Source: Candidatus Aenigmatarchaeota archaeon
Lineage (GTDB): Archaea; Aenigmatarchaeota; Aenigmatarchaeia; QMZP01
NCBI GenBank assembly: GCA_030666115.1
Contig: DAOUYM010000025.1
Coordinates: 1-10,172, forward strand
Length of the DNA stretch: 10,172 nucleotides
Direction: 5' to 3'
The notes under the pieces were generated by a model. That model was not told where the DNA came from, did not search any database, and worked only from the letters and a program-made list of their open reading frames with translations. Of the stretch, positions 1 to 6,276 are shown piece after piece. The translations under genes were made by a program, and so were the position numbers. The first letter of the stretch is position 1. Each line of letters opens with the position of its first letter.

Positions 1-2
1 AG

Positions 3-743
3 GGGCTGAGCGACAGGGTGATTCCGAATGATCCGTTCGAAACCGGCGTCCCGCTGCCGCAGGTCCTTTCAAGAGACGGGGACAGGAAGAGCAAGTTCAC
101 TGCATCTGTCCTCAACAAGTTCCTGTCAAGGGTTCACAAGATCCTGGTCGATGAGCCAGTAAACAGAAAGCGAAGGCTTCCAGCCAACGCGATCATGGTG
201 AGGAACGTAGGCAGGAAGAAGGATACCAAGAGCTTCAGTGAGAGATTCGGACTGAAGGGATGCTGCGTGGCAGGGGTTCCGATAGCTAAAGGGGTATCGA
301 GGTTCCTGGGCATGGACGTTATCGAAGTGGAGGGGGCGAATGGTATGCCGAACACCAACCTTGAGGGAAAGTTTGAGGCCGTGGAGAAGGCGATAGGGAA
401 GTATGACCTGGTGTTCCTGCACATCAACGCGACAGACATCCTTTCGCACGAGGCCAAGCGCCTGGAGAAGCAGAAATACATCGAGAGAATCGACAAGGAG
501 ATCGGAAACCTGAAGTTGAAGGTCCCGGAGGATCTGGTCTTCATAATCACATGCGACCACAGGACAGAATCCGAGCCCGAATACAAGAAGTACAGACACA
601 CGCCTGATCCGGTTCCTTTCCTCGTATCAGGCGACGGGATAAGACCGAACAATGTGAACAGGTTCGATGAGAAATCCTGCGCTTCAGGTGTGAAGCTGGA
701 GAAGAATGAGCTTATTCCTTATGTTATGAGGATAGTTAAATGA
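3..743 (+). CDS. apgM: 2,3-bisphosphoglycerate-independent phosphoglycerate mutase, archaeal type (C-terminal part)
   Basis: This is the 3' part of a gene that is open at the left edge; the frame runs back to base 3, so the GTG at 18 need not be a start. The product resembles archaeal ApgM of the alkaline phosphatase superfamily, which interconverts 3- and 2-phosphoglycerate in glycolysis and gluconeogenesis. Numbering from the GTG, the C-terminal metal ligands can be placed: D140 and H144 in DILSH, D180-H181 in TCDHRTE, and H194 in HTPDPVP. The stretches AGVPIAKGVSRFLGM and ELIPYVMRIVK also fit the family. The N-terminal metal-binding Asp and catalytic Ser lie outside the window. Two points are unusual: the family's usual D-x-x-G-H is D-x-x-S-H here, and the loop between DH and HTPDPVP looks long. 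The gene converges on the next one, with 7 bases between their stops. A phosphopentomutase-like relative is less likely. Confidence -1.
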   Translation, partial: GLSDRVIPNDPFETGVPLPQVLSRDGDRKSKFTASVLNKFLSRVHKILVDEPVNRKRRLPANAIMVRNVGRKKDTKSFSERFGLKGCCVAGVPIAKGVSRFLGMDVIEVEGANGMPNTNLEGKFEAVEKAIGKYDLVFLHINATDILSHEAKRLEKQKYIERIDKEIGNLKLKVPEDLVFIITCDHRTESEPEYKKYRHTPDPVPFLVSGDGIRPNNVNRFDEKSCASGVKLEKNELIPYVMRIVK

Positions 744-750
744 GCAGTTA

Positions 751-1080
751 CTAGAAGTCATCTTCTGATTCCGGTAGGGGGTAATTAAACCTCTTGTCAG
801 CCAATTTCGTTCTTACAATCGTGTAATCTGCTTCATTAAAATTAAGTTCTCCTATATAGAAAGATAATCTGTTCATGTATCTCTGTCCACGTTCTCTTTT
901 TCCTATGAGAGCTATCGTCCCGTATATGCGACCGCTCTCTACATTCTCCCTATATGATCTGGCTGTAAATGGATGTATTCCGAATTTTTTGGCTAGAACA
1001 GAATCTATATCTTTTGCCTTAATTCCCAATGATTCTCTTCTATCCTTTATTGCTTTCCCTATACGCTCGTGATTTCCCAT
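751..1080 (-). CDS. Small hypothetical protein, possibly helix-turn-helix
   Basis: I do not recognise this 109-residue protein. Its first 45 residues (IGKAIKDRRESLGIKAKDI, then a helix-like SVLAKKFGIHPFTARSYRE) look like an XRE-type or related helix-turn-helix: a helix, a turn and a putative recognition helix rich in Arg and polar residues. The middle (GTIALIGKRERGQRYMNRLSF) is basic, and the tail ends in an acidic PESEDDF. A DNA-binding role is inference. The gene is visibly more AT-rich than its neighbours, which may indicate a different origin. The ATG has no SD but sits about 25 bases after a TATA-like box, as expected for a leaderless archaeal mRNA. The stop lies 7 bases from the stop of the convergent phosphoglycerate mutase gene. 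That the gene is real rests on the intact frame, the promoter position and the plausible fold. Confidence -1.
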   Translation of the reverse strand: MGNHERIGKAIKDRRESLGIKAKDIDSVLAKKFGIHPFTARSYRENVESGRIYGTIALIGKRERGQRYMNRLSFYIGELNFNEADYTIVRTKLADKRFNYPLPESEDDF

Positions 1081-1100
1081 AACCCAGACTTGTCAGAAAG

Positions 1101-1110
1101 TCTTTTAAGC
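1101..1110 (-). promoter_or_regulatory. TATA-like promoter of the small HTH-like gene
   Basis: On the minus strand this reads GCTTAAAAGA, an archaeal TATA-like box. Its centre is about 25 bases before the ATG at 1080, so transcription would start at or next to the start codon (leaderless). It lies in the 45-base gap after the transporter stop, so the small gene probably has its own promoter even though it follows in the same direction. Confidence -1.
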
Positions 1111-1125
1111 CTTTAGCCCGGGAAC

Positions 1126-2358
1126 TCAGGATCTGATTATGTTCACGCTTGTTATTCCCTGCTTGGTGACTTTGTTGATCTCGATTGTGATGTTTTTCAG
1201 TTTTATCTTCTCTCCCTTTTCCGGGATTCTCTTTAACCTGTGCTCAATGAATCCTGCGATTGTGTTGAACTCCTTTTCCTTGAGGCCAAGGTGAAGGACC
1301 TTGTTTATCTCCTCAACAGAGGCCTTTGCATCCACCCTGACCAGATTATCGTTTATCCTCTTGATGTGGACACTTGTCCTCTTGCTCTTATCAAAGATGT
1401 CCCCCACTATCTCCTCCAGGATATCCTCAACAGTCACAAGACCAGAAACAAAACCATACTCATCAACAACTATCGCAAGAGGTACTTCCTTGCCCTCGAA
1501 CTCAGTGAGAAGATCGTCTATTTCCTTGGACTCCGGAACAAAGAAAACAGGTCTTGCAATACTCTTAACCTTCACGCTCAGCTTCTTTTTTCTGGTATAC
1601 TTCAGCACATCATCAACATCCAGTATCCCTGTGATCTTATTCTTATCCTCGAGGTGGACCGGGTACCTGGAATATGGTGTTTTTACAACAAAATCTATCA
1701 CATCATCCAGACTTGATTCGGCATCAACCATCTTTATGTCCGCCTTTGGTGTCATTATTTCCGTGACTTTTGTTCCCCTGAATTCAAGGACATTATGCAT
1801 CATATCAGCAGCTTCTCTGGTAAGGATTCCCTCTTCCTTTCCCATGGTCACGATGGTCTTCAGTTCATCTTCAGTGAGCTGTTTCTCTTGTTTTGAGCCA
1901 AGCAATCTTGACGTGACGCGTGATATCAGCTCAAAGAACCCGACGATCGGAGACAGGATATAAGATAATATTTCTATGGGGCGCGCAACCATGAGGGATA
2001 CCCTTTCAGCGTTCTGTGATGAGTATGTCTTCGGTGTTATCTCCCCGAAGACGAGTATCAGGAAAGTCATGATTCCTGTAGCAATCCCGATGCCGCTTGA
2101 ACCGAACAGTTCTGTAAAAGCCACTGTTGCAATAGACGCTGCACAGATGTTGGCAAGATTGTTTCCGATCAGGATCGTGATGATTAGCTTGTGTGGGTTC
2201 TGCTTTATTCTGTGCAGAGCTTCTGAACCTTTCCTTTTCTGTTTTACCAGGGAGTTGACCTTAACCATGCTGAGTGACATCAGGGCTGTCTCGACTCCTG
2301 AGAAAAAGGCTGAAAACACAATCAGAATAACCAGGATGATTATATATATCTCTAGCAT
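1126..2358 (-). CDS. CNNM/CorC (HlyC) family membrane transporter with CBS pair
   Basis: This 410-residue protein has the full CNNM/CorB layout. Residues 1-155 form the DUF21 membrane domain with several hydrophobic helices and the family motifs SGVETAL (20-26), IGNN (64-67) and FGEITPK (104-110). Residues 195-320 are a paired CBS (Bateman) module: VTEIMTP starts the first CBS and LAIVVDEYGFVSGLVTVEDI lies in the second. Residues 330-410 are the CorC_HlyC domain. Members export Mg2+ or exchange Na+ and Mg2+, and the CBS pair of archaeal CorB binds Mg-ATP. The exact ion here is not provable from sequence. The ATG lies one base after the stop of the PH-domain gene and follows a run of six Gs, which suggests translational coupling in a two-gene operon. 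The length is typical and no key motif is missing. The family call is firm; the substrate is inferred. Confidence -1.
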   Translation of the reverse strand: MLEIYIIILVILIVFSAFFSGVETALMSLSMVKVNSLVKQKRKGSEALHRIKQNPHKLIITILIGNNLANICAASIATVAFTELFGSSGIGIATGIMTFLILVFGEITPKTYSSQNAERVSLMVARPIEILSYILSPIVGFFELISRVTSRLLGSKQEKQLTEDELKTIVTMGKEEGILTREAADMMHNVLEFRGTKVTEIMTPKADIKMVDAESSLDDVIDFVVKTPYSRYPVHLEDKNKITGILDVDDVLKYTRKKKLSVKVKSIARPVFFVPESKEIDDLLTEFEGKEVPLAIVVDEYGFVSGLVTVEDILEEIVGDIFDKSKRTSVHIKRINDNLVRVDAKASVEEINKVLHLGLKEKEFNTIAGFIEHRLKRIPEKGEKIKLKNITIEINKVTKQGITSVNIIRS

Positions 2359-2359
2359 T

Positions 2360-3064
2360 TCATGCCCCCCTTGGCTGCTGTGTCTTGGCTCCTGCGCTCC
2401 TGTTAAGTTCTGATAGGATCAGTGATTCCACTTTTGAGGGATTACCCACTTTCAATATCTTGAGTTTATCCCCTCCCGACGTCTTCAACTCCACATCACC
2501 TATTCCGAGTATCCTCTGGAAAAAGGTCTGGTGGATCTTCACGCTTTCAACCAAAGGCAGCTGTAACCCGTGTTCCCTTTTTCTGAGCAGGCCCCAGCTC
2601 TCCACGATCCTGTACTGGGTTATGTAGTAGTTGGCACCTCTTCCTTTTGCTTCTGCATAAAGGATAATAACTATACCAAGCAGGACCAGTGCTGATGCAA
2701 TGTAATCAAAGGATACGAAAGCAGACACGACCGCAAACTCAATCGGCCTGAAAAGGTAGACGTAACCGCCCGCACCCAGTATTATCAGGCCCATGAAGTA
2801 TTTCAGAAATTGCGCCCTCCTTGCACAGGAAAGTTTCATGAGCTTCTTCTCCCTCTCGATCTTTCCTTTTGGTGCTTTTGGAGCGGTTGGTGGGGAAGGG
2901 GATTGTTTTATTGGTGCCTGGGGTGGCGCAACCTTCGCAGGGATCGATACAGCCCTCGCGGGGACTGGCTCGGCCTTCGCGGGGGCTGATTCGGTCTTCT
3001 CTGTGGCTGGCTGGCGCCGTGCACGCAGAAGTCTTCTCCTGATAATGTCACTGCGATCTGCCAT
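2360..3064 (-). CDS. Membrane protein with bacterial-type PH domain (YdbS/DUF304-like)
   Basis: I start this 234-residue protein at the ATG at 3064 (MADRSDIIRR). An in-frame ATG at 3109 would make the TATA box part of the coding sequence, whereas 3064 falls where a leaderless transcript would begin. The order is: a basic N-terminus; an Ala/Pro-rich low-complexity linker (about 20-66) with repeated PAKAEPVPAR-like pieces; a basic patch; two hydrophobic helices (about 86-104 and 118-137); then a bPH_2 domain (about 144-220) with YYITQYRIVESWGLLRKRE and a GIGDVEL strand. In this family such domains sit at the cytoplasmic face, often next to membrane stress or transport genes; the ligand is generally unknown. 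Its stop is one base from the ATG of the CNNM transporter, so the two are probably made together, and a supporting role for the transporter is a fair guess. The family call is good; the function is unknown. Confidence -1.
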   Translation of the reverse strand: MADRSDIIRRRLLRARRQPATEKTESAPAKAEPVPARAVSIPAKVAPPQAPIKQSPSPPTAPKAPKGKIEREKKLMKLSCARRAQFLKYFMGLIILGAGGYVYLFRPIEFAVVSAFVSFDYIASALVLLGIVIILYAEAKGRGANYYITQYRIVESWGLLRKREHGLQLPLVESVKIHQTFFQRILGIGDVELKTSGGDKLKILKVGNPSKVESLILSELNRSAGAKTQQPRGA

Positions 3065-3083
3065 ATTAATAATTGTCCTGGGT

Positions 3084-3100
3084 CGTATAAATTTAATAAT
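3084..3100 (-). promoter_or_regulatory. TATA promoter of the PH-protein/transporter operon
   Basis: The minus strand reads ATTATTAAATTTATACG here. The TATA-like core (TTAAATTTATA) is centred about 25-28 bases before the ATG at 3064, so the transcript would be nearly leaderless. It is one half of a divergent promoter region shared with psmA. Confidence -1.
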
Positions 3101-3116
3101 AAAGGCCAAGATACTG

Positions 3117-3134
3117 GAAAAAGTTTATATAATA
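3117..3134 (+). promoter_or_regulatory. Main promoter of the proteasome-exosome superoperon
   Basis: The plus strand carries purine-rich GAAAAAG, which looks like a BRE, directly followed by the TATA box TTTATATAA. That places a start near 3153 and leaves an 80-base leader before psmA. A second AT-rich element (TAATATATAATAAA, about 3141-3154) could act as an alternative box with a start near 3173. The region diverges from the minus-strand membrane operon. Confidence -1.
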
Positions 3135-3235
3135 ACAAAGTAATATATAATAAATCGCAGGTTTTGATTGTTAAATGTTTGGATAAATGATTGGATAAGG
3201 AACAAAGTTAAGAGAGTTGAGTTAAGGAGGTAATT

Positions 3236-3940
3236 ATGCCGCAGGCAATACCACAACAGCAGAACTACATGGCTTATGACAGGACCATTGTAGTCTTCTC
3301 GCCGGATGGAAGACTGTTACAGGTAGAGTATGCAAGACAGATGGTGAAGAACGGGACGACATCCATCGGAATAAGACTGAAGAATGGCGTGCTGCTGGGA
3401 TCTGTCAGGATACCAATGCCACTGGCAGTAACAGAGTCCCACAAAAAAATATACGAGATAGATGATTCAATAGCGGCTGTGTCTTCGGGATCACTTGCTG
3501 ACGCAAGAGACCTGATCGGGATTGCAAGGATCAGGGCACAGATAAACATGATAACATATGGTGAACCAATATCGATTTCTTCATTAACCAAGTACATAAG
3601 CGACAGGAAACACCTGGTAACCCAGTACGCGGGCGTCAGGCCTTATGGAGTCGGCCTGCTTGTGGGTGGAGTGGACAAGACAAGCCCAACACTATTCGAA
3701 ACAGAACCATCAGGCACCATGATAGAGTGGAACGCCCAGGTGATAGGAAGAGGCGCAGAAAAGGCAAGGAAAATCCTGGTGACCGGATACAGGGAAGGAA
3801 TGGACGAAAAGGCAGGTATCCAGCTGCTTCTCAGGGCACTGAAGGGCGGAGAGAAGAGCGTAAGTTCCAAGAACGTAGAGGCAGTCATCGTAAAGAAGTC
3901 TGGTATTGAGAAAGTCAATTTCAAAGAGCCGAAGAAATAG
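3236..3940 (+). CDS. psmA: 20S proteasome alpha subunit
   Basis: This 234-residue protein forms the outer rings of the archaeal 20S proteasome, which gate substrate entry and dock the PAN or Cdc48 ATPase. The family signature YDRTIVVFSPDGRLLQVEYA lies at residues 14-33, after a Gln-rich gate segment (MPQAIPQQQNYMA). GVRPYGVGLLVGG and TEPSGTMIEWNAQVIGRGA are also typical. No catalytic N-terminal Thr is expected or seen, so this is alpha and not beta. Lys71 (in HKKIYEIDD) aligns with Lys66 of Thermoplasma alpha, which receives the ATPase C-terminal tail. The segment just before it (GSVRIPMPLAV) departs from the usual DKR-type stretch and seems one residue shorter. AAGGAGG five bases before the ATG fixes the start. 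It is the first gene of the superoperon; the beta subunit is not in this window. Confidence -1.
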   Translation: MPQAIPQQQNYMAYDRTIVVFSPDGRLLQVEYARQMVKNGTTSIGIRLKNGVLLGSVRIPMPLAVTESHKKIYEIDDSIAAVSSGSLADARDLIGIARIRAQINMITYGEPISISSLTKYISDRKHLVTQYAGVRPYGVGLLVGGVDKTSPTLFETEPSGTMIEWNAQVIGRGAEKARKILVTGYREGMDEKAGIQLLLRALKGGEKSVSSKNVEAVIVKKSGIEKVNFKEPKK

Positions 3941-3976
3941 AGAGTAATTACTGATTGCTGCGGATAAGGAGATTGT

Positions 3977-4672
3977 ATGGTTTCTGTTGAAGACGCTGTT
4001 GTTGCAAGAATTACGAAGGATGGCAACCACTTCGAGATACTTGTGGATTCTGAGAAAGCCCTGAAGTTCAAGAGGGGTGAAGGGATATCGATAGACAACA
4101 TACTGGCTGTAAGGGACGTGTTCAAGGACGCAAGGAGTGGTGAAAGGGTTCCTGAGGAGGACCTACAGAAGGCCTTCCACACGCTTGATATTGAGAAGAT
4201 AGCTGCACAGATAATGAAGGAAGGGAATATACAGCTAACCACAGACCAGAGAAGGAAGATGATGGAAGAGAAGAGGAAGCAGATTGCGGATACAATCTCA
4301 AAGCAGGGAGTGAACCCCCAGACCAAGCTTCCCCACCCAATGCAGAGGGTGCTGAATGCAATGGAGGAGGCCCATGTGATGATCGATCCCTTCAAGTCAG
4401 CTGAAGAGCAGGTAAAGGGAGTGATTGAGGAGCTCAGGGAGGTTCTGCCCATAAGCATCGAGAGTGTGGAGGTCTTGATCAGAGTTCCGATGCAGCATGC
4501 AGGTAAGGTGAGCTCTGTGATAAGGAACCTGGCCCAGGTCAAGAAGGAGGAGTGGAAATCAGACGCATGGGTTGCTATGATAGAGATTCCTGCAGGGATG
4601 CAGTCAAGCATATACAGCAAGCTCAATGAACTGACAGCAGGGCAGGTGGAGGTAAAGGTTATTGAGAAGTGA
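3977..4672 (+). CDS. sdo1: Ribosome maturation protein SBDS (Sdo1)
   Basis: This 231-residue protein is the archaeal homologue of SBDS/Sdo1, which binds the large ribosomal subunit; in eukaryotes it works with a GTPase to release eIF6. Residues 1-87 are the FYSH domain (HFEILVDSEKALKFKRGE and the GNIQLTTDQRRKMMEEKR motif at its end). Residues 88-160 are the helical middle domain with PHPMQRVLNAMEEAHVMIDP. Residues 161-231 are the ferredoxin-like C-terminal domain ending in VEVKVIEK. The length is typical of archaea. AAGGAG at 3966-3971, five bases before the ATG, fixes the start. It follows psmA by 36 bases with no obvious promoter between them, so it is probably cotranscribed. Its place before the exosome genes is the standard order of the archaeal superoperon. 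Confidence -1.
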   Translation: MVSVEDAVVARITKDGNHFEILVDSEKALKFKRGEGISIDNILAVRDVFKDARSGERVPEEDLQKAFHTLDIEKIAAQIMKEGNIQLTTDQRRKMMEEKRKQIADTISKQGVNPQTKLPHPMQRVLNAMEEAHVMIDPFKSAEEQVKGVIEELREVLPISIESVEVLIRVPMQHAGKVSSVIRNLAQVKKEEWKSDAWVAMIEIPAGMQSSIYSKLNELTAGQVEVKVIEK

Positions 4673-4695
4673 TAAGACTGGAAAGCGATCATAAG

Positions 4696-4717
4696 GCATT
4701 TATAAATACATAAATGC
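4696..4717 (+). promoter_or_regulatory. TATA box upstream of rrp4, inside an inverted repeat
   Basis: The strong TATA element ATTTATAAAT (4698-4707) lies in the 111-base gap between sdo1 and rrp4. It is flanked by the inverted arms GCATTTAT (4696-4703) and ATAAATGC (4710-4717). A start about 25 bases downstream would fall near 4727, giving a leader of roughly 55 bases before rrp4. This suggests that the exosome genes can be transcribed separately from psmA-sdo1. Confidence -1.
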
Positions 4718-4732
4718 AATTAAACAATTCAA

Positions 4733-4766
4733 GATCATGATTAAATCATGATCAAATTATGATTAC
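4733..4766 (+). repeat. Three tandem 11-bp repeats containing a perfect palindrome (operator-like)
   Basis: The unit ATCATGATTAA (4734-4744) is followed directly by ATCATGATCAA (4745-4755) and ATTATGATTAC (4756-4766), with one and two changes. The first two units also make a perfect palindrome: arm GATCATGATT (4733-4742), one spacer base, then AATCATGATC (4744-4753). The 11-bp period is about one helical turn. The array begins a few bases after the start expected from the TATA box at 4698-4707, where archaeal repressors often bind. The repeats are seen directly; an operator role is inference. As RNA, the palindrome could also fold into a short tight hairpin in the rrp4 leader. Confidence -1.
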
Positions 4767-4783
4767 ATTAAGAGGTGAAAAGT

Positions 4784-5587
4784 ATGACAGAAGAAAAGAA
4801 AACCATGAAAGATGAAGTGAAGAAGGAAGAACCAAAGAAAGAAATCAGGGTTGAGGCAACGAAGGAAGCAAAACCAGAGGCCAAAACCGAAGCAAGCGAT
4901 GCGAAAATGTTGAAAAAGGACAGGGAACTCGTAATTCCCGGAGATGAGATAATAAAGTCCATGGACTTCCTTCCCGGAAGGAACTGCTTCAGGGAGGGAG
5001 ACTCAATACTCTCCAAGAAACTAGGACTGGTATCGGTTAACAGGAGGGTCATATCCGTGATACCGTTATCAGGCGTTTACATACCCAGATCAGGAGACAT
5101 GGTGATGGGAGAGATCGTAGACATCCAGGGAAACGGATGGGTTATTGACATAAAGTCCTTAACAGACGCTTTCCTGCCGTTATCAGGCGTGAGGGAATTC
5201 ATAGACACCAACAAAACAGATATGTCAAGGATATACGGAATGGGTGAACTGATATACGCTAAAATAGCGCATGCCGGCACCAATTCTGTGCACCTGACCA
5301 TGCAGGATTCCAGGGCAAGGAAGATGAGGTCAGGAAGGATATCCAAGATGAGTCCTGCCAAGGTTCCAAGGCTGATAGGAAAGGAAGGATCAATGATAAA
5401 TCTTATAAAGGACAGGACAGGATGCAGGATAAGCATTGGACAGAACGGAATGGTCTGGTTTGAAGGCGAGAAAGAGGATGGCGTTGTTGACGCAATAAGA
5501 ATGATAGAACACGATGCTGTCACAGACGGATTAACAGACAAGATTTCAAATCTTTTAGGAGGGGGTATGAATGGCAAGGCTAAATAA
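4784..5587 (+). CDS. rrp4: Exosome subunit Rrp4 (S1/KH RNA-binding cap)
   Basis: Rrp4 is part of the RNA-binding cap on the archaeal exosome ring and guides RNA to the Rrp41 active sites. I start at the ATG at 4784, behind AGAGGTGA; an in-frame GTG at 4775 falls inside that SD. The product has 267 residues. Residues 1-45 are a Lys/Glu/Ala-rich, probably disordered extension, longer than usual for archaeal Rrp4. Residues 46-100 form the N-terminal domain (VIPGDEI), about 104-175 the S1 domain (GDMVMGEIVDIQGNGWVIDI), and about 190-250 a KH domain whose GxxG-like loop is in RLIGKEGSMINLIK. The last codons overlap rrp41 by 17 bases, and the rrp41 SD lies within them, so translation of the two is probably coupled. 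Csl4, the alternative cap subunit, is not in the window. Confidence -1.
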   Translation: MTEEKKTMKDEVKKEEPKKEIRVEATKEAKPEAKTEASDAKMLKKDRELVIPGDEIIKSMDFLPGRNCFREGDSILSKKLGLVSVNRRVISVIPLSGVYIPRSGDMVMGEIVDIQGNGWVIDIKSLTDAFLPLSGVREFIDTNKTDMSRIYGMGELIYAKIAHAGTNSVHLTMQDSRARKMRSGRISKMSPAKVPRLIGKEGSMINLIKDRTGCRISIGQNGMVWFEGEKEDGVVDAIRMIEHDAVTDGLTDKISNLLGGGMNGKAK

Positions 5588-6254
5588 CAGAAAACCCAGT
5601 GAACTGAGGCCCACAACCATAAAGGCAGGCGTCATAGAGCAGGCAGACGGATCTGCCATGGTTACTATGGGGAGGACGACGGCAATCGCTGCTATCTATG
5701 GACCAGCTACACTACATCCAAGGAGACTGCAGTTGTCTGACAAGGCCTTCCTCAGGACGATTTATTCAATGGCACCTTTCTCCACAACAGAAAGGGTCAG
5801 GCCAGGTCCATCAAGAAGGAGCACTGAAATATGCATGGTTACCAGGAATGCACTGGAACCTGCCCTATTCCTCGAGGAATTCCCAAAGGCAGGGATATAC
5901 GTGTACATAAACATAATCCAGGCTGATGCAGGAACAAGGACAGCCGGAATAAACGCAGCCAGTGTTGCTCTGGCTGACGCTGGAATCAGCATGAAGGATC
6001 TTGTTTCATCAGTTGCTGTAGGGAAGGTTGGTGGTGAATACTACGTGGACCTTGAAGGCAAGGAAGAGGAAGAGACCATATGCGATCTTCCTGTCGCATA
6101 CATGCCAAGGACTAAGAAGATAACACTACTTCAGATGGATGGCAACGTCCCGAACAAGGAAATGAAGCAGCTTCTCAATACCGCAATAAAGGGATGTGAG
6201 ATGGTATACGAGAAGCAGAAGCAGGCCCTGAGGGAAAGATGGGCTGTTAAATGA
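5571..6254 (+). CDS. rrp41: Exosome subunit Rrp41 (catalytic RNase PH-like)
   Basis: This 227-residue protein is the catalytic subunit of the hexameric RNase PH ring. It degrades RNA 3' to 5' using phosphate and can add tails in reverse. Arg82-Arg83 in GPSRRSTEI correspond to the phosphate-binding arginine pair. DAGTRTAGINAASVALADAG (residues 119-138) is the family core motif. Asp172 in CDLPVAYMP matches the catalytic Asp182 of the Sulfolobus enzyme, so the subunit should be active. The ATG at 5571 is preceded by GGAGGGGG with five bases of spacing; an ATG at 5567 is in the rrp4 frame. Overlap with the end of rrp4 points to coupled translation and matched amounts. It is followed 22 bases later by rrp42, its obligate partner in the trimer of dimers. 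Length is normal and no key residue is missing. Confidence -1.
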   Translation: MARLNNRKPSELRPTTIKAGVIEQADGSAMVTMGRTTAIAAIYGPATLHPRRLQLSDKAFLRTIYSMAPFSTTERVRPGPSRRSTEICMVTRNALEPALFLEEFPKAGIYVYINIIQADAGTRTAGINAASVALADAGISMKDLVSSVAVGKVGGEYYVDLEGKEEEETICDLPVAYMPRTKKITLLQMDGNVPNKEMKQLLNTAIKGCEMVYEKQKQALRERWAVK

Positions 6255-6276
6255 TTAAGGAGATAGAGGTGATTAA

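Noticed and set aside
134..652. Open frame on the minus strand opposite the phosphoglycerate mutase
   Set aside because: It shows no recognisable motif, and the plus-strand protein has conserved metal ligands.
1301..1963. Open frame on the plus strand opposite the CNNM transporter
   Set aside because: It has a Ser/Thr-rich low-complexity translation with no domain. The opposite strand encodes a complete conserved family.
3065..3109. Longer start for the PH-domain protein at 3109
   Set aside because: The added codons coincide with the TATA box, and the ATG at 3064 sits where transcription should begin.
4696..4717. Inverted repeat around the rrp4 TATA box as a separate operator
   Set aside because: Inverted symmetry is common around AT-rich TATA boxes. 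Its arms are mostly A and T, so I give it no weight beyond the promoter.
3643..4719. A 358-codon open frame on the minus strand opposite psmA and sdo1
   Set aside because: It lies wholly opposite two well-supported genes, has a Ser/Leu-rich composition typical of antisense frames, and shows no family motif.
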